From Liolophura sinensis (taxonomy: Eukaryota > Mollusca > Polyplacophora > Chitonida > Chitonidae), in the NCBI RefSeq assembly GCF_032854445.1, contig NC_088296.1, positions 2,939,246 to 3,003,245 on the forward strand: a stretch of 64,000 bases of DNA, written 5' to 3'. This document shows, piece after piece, positions 32,870-45,689 of the stretch (its first letter is position 1; each line of letters opens with the position of its first letter). The position numbers and the translations under genes are program-made. A model generated the notes under the pieces. It worked only from the letters and a program-made list of their open reading frames with translations, was not told the origin of the DNA and ran no database searches.

Positions 32870-33260
32870 AAATGGAGTCTGAGTTGATTTCCTTCCAAGA
32901 CACATCTTGGAGATAAGAAAGTACGAATGGCGACCGACCAAGGAGTCGATAAACAAATTACAGACCAATTCCAACAAGAAATCAGTGCACGTAAATGATA
33001 AATGCACAAGCATTACATTTCCACTTCAAAAAACAGAAGAACTGTCGATTTTTCCATTTCTCAAAAACATGATTTAAACTGTGTGCAAATTGATGACCAC
33101 TTTTGCACGACGGAAGCTCGGGTCATTTTACACAATCAAAGCTAAGTCGTTTTTTTCACAGCTTTACAGAGCAGCCAAACGTATTGACAAATTGGGCAGA
33201 TGAAACAGAGGGGAATGAATCGGGTATCGAAAGTCTGCTCCAATTTGAGTGAAGAAATCG
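32870..33260 (+). repeat. dispersed repeat F, copy 1
   Basis: GACAAATTGGGCAGATGAAA, GGGAATGAATCGGGTATCGA and CTCCAATTTG reappear reverse-complemented at 46540-46620. ATAAGAAAGTACGAATGGCG also resembles 58535-58600. No coding evidence. Confidence 0.7.
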
Positions 33261-33769
33261 AAGAGTTTTCCGTAATGTAATGGGCATTGATTAGAGCGAT
33301 GTTAAAACAAAAACTAGAGAGGAAATTGTGGAGTGTGAAAAAAAATCCCCAGTGAAAATGTCAAACTCGGATAGAGAACAGTACAGGTCTTCGTCTTTTA
33401 CATTTTCTCCTCCGTCAGGGGATAATGCAGTAAGCATTCAGAATTAGACAGAAAATGTTTTATGAAAAATTATATGGTAATTCACATGTGAACAGCAGCA
33501 AATAATTGGAGTGAAAATAGATAGTTAGCTATAGATGGATAGTTTAGACAAAGTGCGCCAAATCGTTCAAAAACAGAAGTTACGGTTTATCTGCAAAATG
33601 CTACAACGTTTTCTCTGAAGCATATTTCTTTTAATTTTGTGCTGAAAGAAACAGATTTGTTTTAGAAATATTAGGAATGGGTACTACGGTTGCGCCTCTA
33701 CCAAAGAATCTTAGTTCAGGACAAGTGACGTCTAATAAATTAGAGTTACTTCACCACTTTTTAATTAAT
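33261..33769. other. no gene seen
   Basis: AT-rich, no recognised feature. Confidence 0.4.
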
Positions 33770-34255
33770 TCTCCTTAAGTCCTCGGGCTATGTGAGGTGT
33801 AACTTTCTATTATTTATGCATTTACATAAACAGTTAGAATAAAGCCCTACTCAGGTAAACTGACAAGTGGACGTATTTCACCGGTTACTTATGGCCATTT
33901 GCCAGCTACCACACAACATGTCTTCGCTGCTCTTGCTTTAGTCTCTAGTCTGTCGTCTTTTACATTATGATTTAAGCATTGCATGAACGACAGGAATAAA
34001 TACTTACGCTAATTCTGCGTAAGTCAAAGTGCAAGAGGACGTTTATGTTGCTACTATTTAGGCAGTTGGTACAAAACCCTAACTGCGAACGTGATGCTAG
34101 AGGTCTATAATTTGTATACCATGTATGTATTTAGAAGAACAGTTAGAACAAAAGCCTAACTGAGGATGTAGTGGCGTATTTCACCGGCTACGTCCGGCCA
34201 GCCGCCAACGGCAACTACCAAACTATCGTCGCTGCTCTGGTTCTTTCTCTATACT
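33770..34255 (+). repeat. dispersed repeat E, two adjacent copies
   Basis: Copies at 33770-33965 and 34010-34255 share CAGTTAGAA.AAAGCC.TA, GTATTTCACCGG and TCGCTGCTCT with each other and with 45690-45990. The second copy runs straight into the 65-bp satellite. Confidence 0.65.
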
Positions 34256-34259
34256 GTAA

Positions 34260-35632
34260 TAGTATATATTGAAGCCCAGACAACGATCATACTGTTATAC
34301 AGGAATCCATCTATTCTCCTTAGACAGAGAGCTTAAAGCCCAGAAAAAGATGATACTGTTACACGGGTATCCATCTACTCTCCTTAGGCAGAAAGCTTAA
34401 AGCCCAGACAAAGATGATACTTTTACATGGGCATCCATCTACTCTCCTTAGGCAGAGAGCTTAAAGCCCAGAAAAAGTTGATACTGTTCCACGGGCATCC
34501 ATCTACTCTCCTTAGACAGAGAGCTTAAAGCCTAGACATTGATGATACTGTTTACATGGGCATCAATCTACTCTCCCCAGGCACTGAGCTTAAAGCCCAG
34601 ACAAAGATGAAACTGTTACACAGGTATCCATCTACTCTCCTTAGCAGAAAGCTTAAAGCCCAGAAAAAGATGATACTGTTACATGGGCATCCATCTACTC
34701 TCCTTAGACAGAGAGTTTAAAGCCCAGAAAAAGATAACACTGTTACACGGAATCCATCTACTCTCCTTAGACAGAGAGCTTAAAGCCCAGACAAAGATGA
34801 TACTGTTACACGGGTATCCATCTACTCTCCTTAGGCAAAAAGCTTAAAGCCCAGACAAAGATAATACTGTTACATGGGGAATCCATCTACTCTCCTTAGG
34901 CAGAAAGCTTAAAGCCCAGACATTGATTCCGTGTTATCTTTTTCTGGGCTTTAAACTCTCTGTCTAAGGAGAATAGATGGATGCCCATGTAACAGTATCA
35001 TCTTTTCTGGCTTTAAGCTTTCTGCCTAAGGAGAGTAGATGGATACCTGTGTAACAGTATCATCCTTGTCTGAGCTTTAAGCTCTCTGCCTAAAGAGAGT
35101 AGATGGATGCCCATGTAACAGTATCATCTTTGTCTGGGGTTTAGGCTTTCTGCCTAAGGAGAGTAGATGAATGCCCATGTAACAGTATCAATCTTGTTTT
35201 GAGCTTTAAGCTTTCTGCCTAAGGAGAGTAGATGGCTAAGCTTAAAGCCCAGACAAGGATGATACTGTTACACGGGCATCAATCTACTCTCCTTAGACAG
35301 AGAGCCTAAAGCCCAGACAAAGATGATACTGTTACACGGGAATTCATCTACTCTCCTTAGACAGAGAGCTTAAAGCCCAGACAAAGATGATACTGTAACA
35401 CAGGCATCCATCTATTCTCCTTAGACAGAGAGCTTAAATCACAGACAAAGATGATACTGTTACACGGGTATCCATCTATTCTCCTTAGACAGAGAGCTTA
35501 AAGCCCAGGACAAAGATGATACTGTTACATGGGCATCAATCTACTCTCCTTAGGCAGAAAGCTTAAAGCCTAGACAAAGATGATACTGTTACATGGGCAT
35601 CCATCTACTCTCCTTAGGCTGAGGATCTACTC
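34260..35632. repeat. satellite of about 65 bp with an inverted block
   Basis: The unit contains AGCTTAAAGCCCAGACAAAG, ATGATACTGTTACACGGGCA and TCCATCTACTCTCCTTAG. Direct units run 34260-34926 (about 10) and 35236-35632 (about 6). Between them, 34928-35235 holds about 5 units in opposite orientation. The whole forms a large potential foldback. Not coding. Confidence 0.95.
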
Positions 35633-37068
35633 AACCTCTTCTGCAAAGCCTGCACTTTTGTATTATCTCTTTGCGGGAAGTCGTCAACATTAAATGACAG
35701 TTGACATCTACAGCTTACGACAATGATGCAATTCCATGTCTGCGTGGAAAATATATATTTCCTCACATTACCTTATGGAAAATCGCCAAAATGAGATTTC
35801 TGTCTGCAGCTTTCATTAGAGCCCTTATTCCTTGCACATATGGGTGGAAATAAACGTGGTATACATTCCCCTTCTCTCACCGTATAATGGGCCTTGGTGA
35901 CAATTTATAGGAGTCAGGAGTGCTCAGATGGCCGGTTGAATGGTCTATTAAAGAACAGTCTGTCTTAATATATAACGTATACGGTGTGCATGTCAGTGTA
36001 CCAAACGTGGGAATCTTCATCAGCCGCCTGCAAAGGTCGGTGGTTTACATCAGACACTCCGGTTTCCTCTACCCATAAAAAATTCTTGAGTTTGGTATTG
36101 AACAACAGTGAAATAAATAATAACCTGGAGCACTCTGTATAAACCAATTGTACAGGTGTAAATTAGCGCTTGGCCGTGTCATTTCTCTTTCTCTTTCATG
36201 TTTTTATGAATAGTATATTTCAGCTACAGGTTTCAAGTGTAACACTTAAAACAGTAACCAGTACAATTATGATGGAAAATAAATGATGGCTGAGTGAAAC
36301 CCTCTCTGCAGTAAACACCATTTCACTGAGGAAAGACAAACGCATCTTTATCCCCACCCGATTACCAACGGCTTCTACATGTATCTTATTTTTAATAGGA
36401 CGGTAGAGGGCATGGCTCTGTGTTTAGGTGCTCAACTCCTAATTGCTGGCACATGATGTGCAGGCTCAGTGTAGGCAATTTCCAGATTCCCTTGCTCTCG
36501 TTGTGACAATAAGTGGTACTCCAAGGGTTATTCATTCTTTTCACATTTAAGGGAAAACCACCTCTCTTCCACCAGTTTGGAATGCAAGTCTGAAAGTAAA
36601 CTAGCAACTTGTCCAAGGACAATGTTTATCTCTTGTTCTCTCCAGCCATAATAATACTGGCCACCAAGCATGGTACAAGTGAAAATTTCTGAATCTGGGT
36701 CACTAAATATCGTAGTTTACATGTTAACAATGCCCTTGAACTGGCCCTTTTATATAACAACTAAATCTCATACATGTAAATTAACATAGTGTATCTGGAG
36801 ATTTACTCAATCTGAAAAAGGCATCGTCACCATCGCAACATTGTTTATATCCATACATTGTCTTAATATACTGAAAGATTTAAGCCTGTTGATCAATAAT
36901 TTTCTTTTAGTGCACATGTAGTTAGCTGAACACGTATGGTTTTAAGCACAGGTAATACCAAGATGTCAGATATTGAGTTTTATTTAAAAAAAAATATAAA
37001 ATGAAACACATTTCATTTAAAGTTATTAGTGACCTAATAATAAATGACTACTTGAGAATAAGGAGCAA
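35633..37068. other. no gene seen; two old SINE-like tails
   Basis: 36000-36120 and 36640-36700 have weak likeness to SINE B (AATTCTTGAGTTTGG.ATT then GAAATAAATAA, and ATAATAATACTGGCCACCAA). The 76-codon minus frame at 36392-36622 is unsupported. Confidence 0.4.
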
Positions 37069-37106
37069 GTCATTGACATTGATGGTAATTCATCAATGTC
37101 AATGAC
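37069..37106. other. perfect 16-bp hairpin
   Basis: GTCATTGACATTGATG at 37069-37084 is exactly complementary to 37091-37106, with the 6-base loop GTAATT. No T-run follows and no family is recognised. Confidence 0.7.
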
Positions 37107-38640
37107 CTCTTGGTCCGGCGACACAGAACCTGATGAGCAAAATGTCATCAAACATTTCTTGAAGACATTTAAAATCTGTCTGATGAGATGATGCCAATAA
37201 ATGATTGTTCAGCCAAAGGTTTTCTCCATCTCTTCTCTCCTAAACTTGGGAACTGTTTTCCCATAATTGAATTTACCATCCATAATATCCTGGAATACCT
37301 AGTCTTCGCAAAGAAACTCCATAGTATGCCGCTCTGGTTTAAAGCTTTCATCTGAGGCTTTATATTTAAGGCTCACCAGGAGTGACACTACAATAACAAT
37401 AAAGACATCGAGTTTTGTTGACGATGTTGGTGTTCTAAGGATAACGTTGACAGCATGATTTCCCTACTCCAGTCATTTCGGTACATAAAAACATCTTTTT
37501 GCTGTTATCTCATTTCTGCCAGTTCTGGGTTAATAAAGAATGTTAATGAACACTTCCCCCCCCCCCCCCCGTCCTTCACCCAATGAAAATTTGTAGTCTT
37601 TTGTGCTTGGTTTTTTTTTCTCGTACGAAGCGTTCATTATATACCACACATTACATCACTGTGTACCTGTATCAGAGTCTGAGGGGATATTTCGACAGAG
37701 CGTAGAACCAACGGTAGGTTAGGACGGACTGGCGTGAAAGAATAGCTTCCATCAGACTCATAAACACAAGGGCTCCTACATTGATCTAAGGAAACTATAA
37801 TGGTGCTGATGATACAGACTAGCATGCATGTTAATATTATCTCGTTGAGGTATGCAAGTCAACATGCTAATACTTATCCCTCAACTATTGATAAAGCAGA
37901 CGTCGACATATTGGCCTACGGAAACCACGGACGTTAAACTGTCGCCATACTGAAACAAGTGTCGCGAGCAATATAGGAACAGTCATACGAAAAATTTATA
38001 GACGAGCTCACCTCGGAAATACAAGATCAAGTCCTCTTCTGTTTTACAATCATTTGACGTCCACAACTCTTACGATGTTATTAAAGTTATTATGTTTGGT
38101 AATGGTGGAAGGTGTTGCGGACACGAGTTATTCCGGAAACCCTTCTGTGCTTTCGCCTTGGTGTCTGGTCAAGCCGAGTTAAGGAGGTTTTATTCAGAAA
38201 TAATGCCAAAGCCACCGGTTTTGTGGCGTTACAACTCTCCTTATTTTTTAAGATAAATCAGAAACATTTCACACTGACTTTTTATATAAGAGAGTTAATT
38301 TGCTTAGACACCATTCAGCCAGATTTATACCTCAATCAACCAGATATAGTCGGTCATATAACCAGATGGATTTTGTCTATCAGCGATGAGAAAACATTTA
38401 TACTGTGCTTTGATGAACACGATTTGACACGAAGGCTTTTTAGGTTAACATTCAGATCAGTGATCCACAAAGACGTTGTCTGTGTTAGTGACAAAAAGAA
38501 AGCACATAATAAAGCAAAGAGACACGCAAAGAAAAATGGAAAAGCGTAACAAAAAACATAGAAACTCAACATTACAACGGTAAACCTGTAGTTTTGTAAG
38601 TCAAGGTCGTTTTTTTTTTTATTTCAGGATAGGACACGTG
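37107..38640. other. no supported gene; weak 145-codon frame at 38112-38549
   Basis: A single open frame (plus strand) with a basic C-terminal end is present. It has no recognised domain and no splice or promoter context, so I treat it as probably chance. A C run lies at 37557-37570. Confidence 0.4.
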
Positions 38641-39041
38641 CACTGTCTTTGTAATCGGAAGTCCGCCGTATCACGTCTCAGTTTTAACCACGAGCTTACT
38701 TCTGTTTCACTAAAAGCCTTTTTGTATCATGTTTCTCTAAAGTCAGTTTTAATTTTCAGATCACTGCGCTAGTTAAGGGAAGCGACCGTATGTTTACGCT
38801 GACCAAGAATATAGGGTGATTTCTCCCTGTCATTGAAGACAAAGGTTGTGCTCTGTGATATCACGAGAACATCTTGATTGTCGTAGTCACGCATAAGTAC
38901 CAACATCCGCAGCCTCTCTAACTTGTTATCTTGTCCCCACTGTAACGTTACACCCACCCTAACAGCATTCACTTTATGACTACCGGGGCCGGCCCCAAGT
39001 ACAAACAGTTTACTTTCTTGTTCCTCCAGATCAAAAAACAT
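38640..39041 (-). repeat. dispersed repeat D, copy 1, with an open minus-strand frame
   Basis: Matches 49690-50060 along about 350 bp. On the minus strand (38769-38960 and upstream) it reads VRVGVTLQWGQDNKLERLRM, VLVISQSTTFVFNDREKSPY and then a stop. The protein is not recognised. It may be a last exon of an unknown gene or part of an element; the second copy has stops in the matching frame. Confidence 0.55.
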
Positions 39042-39500
39042 CCGGCAATTACTTTCCCAGCTGGATGTTGTCCATTTGCGCAGAAATAAGTGTCGGTATC
39101 AAACCAAAATATTAGCATATTGTTATAACTTGTTTTCAAAGATGACCTGAAAAAAAAACATGTGCTGTAGAAACCTAATCATGATGTATTTGTTAGTCTA
39201 AATTTCCTCTGTAGTGAAAGTCCAACATGTTAATACCAAAGGTAACACATTGTACAGGTTCTTTAAATTGCTTGATTATTTTTTGTTTGAGAGTAAAGGT
39301 GCATATTATGACTTTTCAGTGCGTGGAGTGGTATGACGTCATAGAACTGTTTTCTCAGTATAAACTAACCAACCGATTTGAGATTTAAATGACGACTACA
39401 TCATCATGGAAAAATGCTCTTGAAACAATATTCCGATAGGAAATTAAAACACTCATTGTGTTTAACATTCCATCTAAATTTATGTTATGTAAATGTATAT
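39042..39500. other. no gene seen
   Basis: No feature recognised. Confidence 0.4.
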
Positions 39501-39504
39501 GGTA

Positions 39505-39802
39505 TGTTTATTGACCGGTAAGCGTCTGGTATATTTATGGACCAGTCAGGATCAGGTATGTTTATGGACAGGTCAGAGTCTGGTATATTTATGGACCAAT
39601 CAGGATCCGGTATGTTTATGGACAGGTCAGAGTCTGGTATGTTTATGGACCAATCAGGATCCGGTATGTTTATGGACTGGACAGGATCCGGTATGTTTAT
39701 AGACCGGTCAGCGTCTGGTATATTTATGGACCAATCAGGATCCGGTATGTTTATGGGCAGGTCAGAGTCTGGTATGTTTATGGACCGGTCAGCGTCCGGT
39801 AA
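39505..39802. repeat. 27-bp minisatellite, about 11 units
   Basis: Unit types GGTATGTTTATGGACAGGTC/AGAGTCT and GGTATGTTTATGGACCAATC/AGGATCC alternate irregularly. 27 is divisible by three, so frames stay open on both strands (GMFMDRSES; SINIPDPDW). No sign that either is a gene. Confidence 0.95.
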
Positions 39803-40214
39803 GACCGATCCGTGTACGTGATCATATTGTGTTATACAACTCAAATTCAGTTGTCTGGATGTCATTATTATTTAGGTGTTTTTATTGCCATCGTTTGGTC
39901 GTACGAGGACAGAGTTTACTGGAATAACATGTCCAGACTCCCTATTACATGTCTATTACTCTCCTTACTCCAACAAAACTACTGACCAGGAGTAAATCTA
40001 CCAGACCTGGGCATCTCCAGATATGTTGAGCGCCAGCAGAGAAAGTTGCCGCATGTTAAACTTGTAACTTCTCAACTGTGATTCCGGCCGTTCCAGAGTG
40101 GACCCGAGTGTACAAGATGGACGATGTGACCAACCTCACCATCATTAATGAGATTTTGTACATTTAGATGGTGACTGATGTTTCTCTCTGTATTGTTGAA
40201 GAAAATAAAGACAG

Positions 40215-40870
40215 TTTTTACCATTCGACTCAACTGAGAGACCGTCAGACTCCAGTAAACATGTCAGCGGTACATTTCCCTCCCCTAGACGTCGTCATGC
40301 GGGTCACTGGTCAATACGCTGGTCAAGGCTCTCAATCTCACACAGACATCCTCAGCTTTACTGCAAAACGAGCGCAGATCTCCCTTAAAACACATATCCC
40401 AGACACTTACATCTAAATGTCCAAATTGATTTTCCCAACATTCCTGGCTTAACAGACAGGTACTTCCTGTTCAGCGCGCTCAGTCAGAATTAGTCCGTGA
40501 CGCTGTCCACGCGCTCTGTGATCGGCGGTCGTAACATACCACTGATTATTCATGACGATATTGAGCAATCACCAGGCCTAATGTCACATGACCATTATTT
40601 GTCAGGTAGATAATGGATAATATCGACGGTCACGTCCACGGGGAGACCCGCTTTAGAGTGCTAAGATCAAAGTGTAAAACTTCTCCCTAAATTACCGGAG
40701 TAGACAGGCCTGACCTTAGCCGCCCTCGATCTTAACGGATGGGAGCACTGGATTTTTCCCTGTTGCTTAACGGTCTTATATAGGTACGGCGTAGAAAGTA
40801 GGGCATGCAGAGAGCACGGCCCTCTACGAGAGCCAGACCTAATGCGACTTTGTCTCTTATCTCCCAGTGG
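40215..40870 (+). repeat. dispersed repeat G, copy 1
   Basis: Landmarks shared with 54085-54560 and, reversed, with 61950-62600: CTTAAAACACATATCCCAGA, GTGATCGGCGGTC, GGGGAGACCCGCTT, GTGTAAAACTTCTCCCTAAA. This is the longest of the three copies. No coding frame is conserved among them. Confidence 0.8.
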
Positions 40871-40999
40871 TAATACATTACACTCTAAAAAAACTCAAGA
40901 GATGGAAGGACACAAGTGCACGTTCATCTCCGGTGCCATCACCACGTGCCACGTGGTACGTAAGAGAGTATAAGCATATATAGCATTATAGGCTTGTTC

Positions 41000-41551
41000 A
41001 GAAAGCGCAGTTGTCTTCTCTTTAATTCTTAATTCATTAACATTTTCCACGCAAAGGTCGAAAATATTCAGAGTAAATAAATGTGTCAGCGATCTGTATA
41101 TGCTACAGAACACTGCAGAAAACAAACCGCGTTATAAAGCAGACCAGGCCATCAAACAGAGGCTCGTCATAGTTCTATCCTTAAGTCAGCACTTCCAACT
41201 TGGCATACACGTTTCAAATTGCCTGTAATTTACAGTAAGTGTCACTATAAAATACACCAAAGCATTTCACTGTAAAAAAAACAATATACAAAGGTAAAAT
41301 GTGTAGGATAACACGTATTAGCCGTTTTATTACCTGTACTATAAAAAGATCAAAATTATTGTCTCGTACAGCACAAAAAAATATTTGTAGCTTGTGATTT
41401 TAAACCGAAAAGGGTTGGTAACAAAACTGTCAGCATTTCCTTGCACAAAGGCTACCGGGGTATGTTTTAAAAATTGCTATTTTACGTCAAGTATTATAAA
41501 AATAAATGAGGTATTTCATATGAAAGCCGTTTAGGGCCATCCTGGAACAAT
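41000..41551. other. no gene seen
   Basis: AT-rich, no recognised feature up to the gap. Confidence 0.4.
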
Positions 41552-41751
41552 NNNNNNNNNNNNNNNNNNNNNNNNNNNNNNNNNNNNNNNNNNNNNNNNN
41601 NNNNNNNNNNNNNNNNNNNNNNNNNNNNNNNNNNNNNNNNNNNNNNNNNNNNNNNNNNNNNNNNNNNNNNNNNNNNNNNNNNNNNNNNNNNNNNNNNNNN
41701 NNNNNNNNNNNNNNNNNNNNNNNNNNNNNNNNNNNNNNNNNNNNNNNNNNN
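41552..41751. other. assembly gap, 200 N
   Basis: Exactly 200 unknown bases, a customary scaffolding value. The true distance and even the adjacency of the two sides are uncertain. Confidence 0.99.
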
Positions 41752-41924
41752 ACAATCGTTTAGCCGTGGTGTCATGGGCACGATTTTACGCCAATACTCT
41801 CATGTCATCGTCCCATCGGTTCGTGTCAATGGCGCAATCGCAACATGTGATCGTCCCATAAGTTAATACCATCCTCCCATCGCTTCGTACCGTCGTGCCA
41901 TCGCTCAAAACATCAATGTTTTAC

Positions 41925-42945
41925 TAAACACGGCAGATGTTTTACTGAAGACGTCAATGTTTTACTGAAGACGTCAATGTTTACTGAAGACGTCAATGTT
42001 TTACTGAAACGTCAATGTTTTACTGAAGACGTCAATGTTTTATTGAAGACCTCAATGTTTACTAAAGACGTCAATGTTTTACTGAAGACGTCAATGTTTT
42101 ACTGAAGACGTCAATGTTTTACTGAAAACGTCAATGTTTTACTAAACACGCAATGTTTTATTGAAGACGTCAATGTTTTACTAAACACGGCAATGTTTTA
42201 CTGAAAATGTCAATGTTTTACTGAAAACGTCAATGTTTTACTAAACACGGCAATGTTTTACTGAAAACGTCAATGTTTTACTAAACACGGCAATGTTTTA
42301 CTGAAAACGTCAATGTTTTACTGAAAACGTCAATGTTTTACTAAACACGGCAATGTTTTACTGAAGACGTCAATGTTTTACTAAACACGGCAATGTTTTA
42401 CTGGAGACGTCAATGTTTTTACTGAAGACGTCAATGTTTTATTGAAGACGTCAATGTTTTACTGAAGACGTCAATGTTTTACTGAAGACGTCAATGTTTT
42501 ACTGAAAACGTCAATGTTTTACTAAAGACGTCAATGTTTTACTAAACACGGCAATGTTTATTGAAAACGTCAATGTGTTTTACTAAACACGTCAATGTTT
42601 TACTGAAAACGTCAATGTTTTACTGAAAACGTCAATGTTTCACTAAAAAAGTGAATGTTTTACTGAAACGTCAATGTTTTACTGAAGACGTCAATGTTTT
42701 ATTGAAGACGTCAATGTTTTACTAAACACGTCAATGTTTTACTGAAACGTCAATGTTTACTAAAGACGTCAATGTTTTACTGAAAACATCAATGTTTCAC
42801 TAAAAAAGTGAATGTTCTACTGAAACACGTCAATGCTTTCCTGGAAACGTCAATGCTTTACAAAAAATGTCAATGTTTTACTGCACACGTTAATGTTTTA
42901 CTAAAAACATCATTTTTTTTCTGAAAACGGTCAATGTTTCACCAT
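41925..42945. repeat. 20-bp minisatellite, about 50 units
   Basis: The unit GACGTCAATGTTTTACTGAA has a second type, CACGGCAATGTTTTACTAAA. The two types alternate in the middle (42170-42400) and decay towards the right end. It lies 170 bp from the assembly gap. Confidence 0.95.
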
Positions 42946-43460
42946 GTTAAACGAAGAGGCCGCACACGTTAGTACATCATACATGTAAAGGTACAAAATT
43001 ATTTACTACATTCCCGGATGGTAAAATTACGAAAATGAGTAGAAAGTTGTTCAAGGAATGAAGACATCGGTATTTGTCCCGTGTTGGTATGGCTGTAATT
43101 ATGTCGGTGTGGCGTTATGTCAATAGCTCATTCATATTGGTAAAGGCTGATGATAACAGAATGTTTAGAAAGGTGAACAAATTGCATATCGAAAACGCTC
43201 CTGGAAAGCATTGGCACAAAAGCAGGTTGTTTGGCCGTTGGTTTCCTTGTACACGAAATAATCCAAAAGTCGTATACATCCTATACCTTGAGGCCAAGTC
43301 CTATCGGCAGTGTATGAAAAGTTCACTGACCTCGGCATGACCAATCGCCAAGAGAAGAGACAAAAAGGACGGTTTGGGCTTTCACCCAATAACATCAACT
43401 CCAAAACCTTGCATCCCCATCCCCACCAGTCTGCTGAAAATTACACATAAACCCTATACA
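42946..43460. other. no gene seen
   Basis: The 88-codon plus frame at 43074-43340 has no recognised domain. Confidence 0.4.
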
Positions 43461-43464
43461 CTTA

Positions 43465-43735
43465 TTTATTTATATATTATTTGATGGTGTTTTACGCCGT
43501 ACTCAAGAATCTTTCACTATACGACGGCGGCCAGCATTATGGTGGGAGGAAACCGGGCAGAGCCCTGGGAAAACCCACGACCATCCGCAGGTTGCTGCAG
43601 ACCTTCCCACTTACGGCCGGAGAGGAAGTCAGCATGAGCTGCACTTGAACTCTCAGCGACCGCATTGGTGAGAGGCTCTTGTGTCACTACGCTGCGCTAG
43701 CGCGCTAACCAACTGAGTCACGCAGCCCCACCCCA
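43465..43735 (-). mobile_element. SINE family B, full length
   Basis: Reverse of head GGGCTGCGTGACTCAGTTGG and TTAGCGCGCTAGCGCAGCGT, B-box region GAGAGTTCAAGTGCAGC, complete body and tail. Confidence 0.95.
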
Positions 43736-45079
43736 TGCATTTAAACCATCGTGAGGATGTGTACTTTCAAATGTAAACAATTGGACATAATTCACAGAGG
43801 AATTCTTTGAACAAACAAAAATTTGGTAAGAGTTTCTACGTCACTGTCACATGATTGAAACCTCCGACGAACCGCCATGATGTCTAAGCAAGAACGAGGC
43901 TATTACACACTATTAGTGACGTAAACGAGCTTGACAGCGCGCCTTGATGGACGACATACAGTCTAGCGCCATGGACAATATATATTTAATAAGACAAGTA
44001 GTTTGGCTAGGCGCGTTTTGAATTGCGTGCCGTACAGGAAAATCGATCACTTTCAATAACTGTTGAAAGACTATAATCTCAGTACATAGACACATTCGTT
44101 TTGTGAGCCTCAAGGACAAATCTGTTGGATAAATGACTTAAAAATACTTAATTCGACGGAAAAATACTGGCATGCATAATTTTAGGCCTTTGCATATTCG
44201 TCGTACTATGTTTGGAAAAGTATGAGAGTTCACATATACGGTCTGTACGAGTAGATGTGCACCATCATTGGTAAACTTTTAGACTTCTGGGCAATGTCGG
44301 ATTCAAGGTACCAGATCACATCCACCTCAGTAATGTCTGTCTCTGCTGCTCCTGATTTAGAAAATAAATAAGCCTGGGATGGTTTTGGCCTAAAGCATAG
44401 TGGGGAATCTCAGGCAGTCAGGGTTGTGTAGGTAAGTAACTTTAATAGGACTTCAAGTGAATATGCGAAAAGAATATTCACAACCGTTTGCAAATCTTAC
44501 CCCAATAAATTGCTACATGTGCCTGTCTCATCGGCATAACATTAGAGAAGAAAAGATAAACGCATTCACCTGTAGGGGAAAACTGCATCCGTTTGCATAC
44601 AAAACACGCATCCATTTAATTACAGCTACGAATGTCTGTCTCATCGGCGTAAATAATAGTGAGGGAAAGACAAATGTATGCCTTTGCATACTGAAAACGC
44701 ATCAATTTGCGTGAAAAGTACGCATACATTTGCATGCTCTGCGAAATAATGAAGACGGAAAGATACATGAAAACGCATCCATTTGCACGTTTTAACGTTT
44801 ATCTCGGTCTATCTCATCTACAGAATGATAAAGGAGAACACTTGCTCTTGCATCATGGAAATATTTGACTACGTAGCCTTACTATTGGCCAAACGGTTTG
44901 GATCAACGTAAGGTACCGAGGTATGCATCATACACAACAAGAGCTTATTTAATTGTTATTTGACCTGGAACTCATTCATGGACTACGAATTTGAACTTTG
45001 ATATGGAATTCATGCCTGGAATATTCATTGTCTCCCCGGCATCATTGAAAACTGATGACTGCTTCTCTCTTGTGTGTTA
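43736..45079. other. no gene seen; loose internal repeats at 44457-44800
   Basis: Between 44457 and 44800, pieces such as GTCTCATCGGC, ACGCATCCATTTG and TTTGCATAC recur at uneven spacing; ACACGCATCCATTTA also occurs at about 49340. Confidence 0.45.
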
Positions 45080-45245
45080 CCGGCTTTATTTCTTATTTGT
45101 ATAATATCCTACATACCTATGTCTTTGGGTGTGTTAAACGTTGTTTTGGAAATGGATCTTGCGATTATCGAATTAGAACGCCTTTTATGTTCTACGAATG
45201 GTTTATGAATGTCGGACTTGACGCTTATATTCACCAGAATGCATT
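45080..45245 (+). repeat. dispersed repeat C, copy 2
   Basis: GTTAAACGTTGTTTTGGAAA, TGGATCTTGCGATTATCGAA, AATGTCGGACTTGACGCTTA match 14125-14290 in order. Confidence 0.75.
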
Positions 45246-45689
45246 TGTCTCCCATGATATTGTAAGACTGACTGATTTACTGATTTAGTGGTACTTAACG
45301 TCGTTCTCAGGAATGGTTCGTTTTTGCCGTAGCGTTTGCTGTGATGCGTAAAGGATAGCGTAGTACCCTGAGAAAGTCAGATCAAGCTACAGAAGCTTTT
45401 TTGTCCCCGTTTTAAGAAGATCGGTTTCCCAAACCTGTATGACAATTTATATCACTTCTGTGAAATCTCCAGATCATGAGTGCAGAAAATCCGATTTTGT
45501 CAGCGTTTTAATATCTCAGCATACAGGATGATTGCTGACCTCCAGTGACCGGTGAAAACTAAAACTTTTTCGCCAAAAAAAATGCACATATGTAGTATAC
45601 ATGTTCAAAAGTAATTAAAAGACAATACACCATTGGAGTTATTCTGTATCACTTACGTCTAATAAAATGCAATTTACTCCATTATTTTT

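Noticed and set aside
34260-35632. Regularly spaced repeats, considered as a CRISPR-like array.
   Set aside because: The units are contiguous with no unique spacers, and the DNA is animal. It is a satellite with an inverted block.
38112-38549. 145-codon plus-strand frame with a Lys-rich end.
   Set aside because: No domain recognised, no splice or promoter context, isolated among repeats. Kept only as a weak note.
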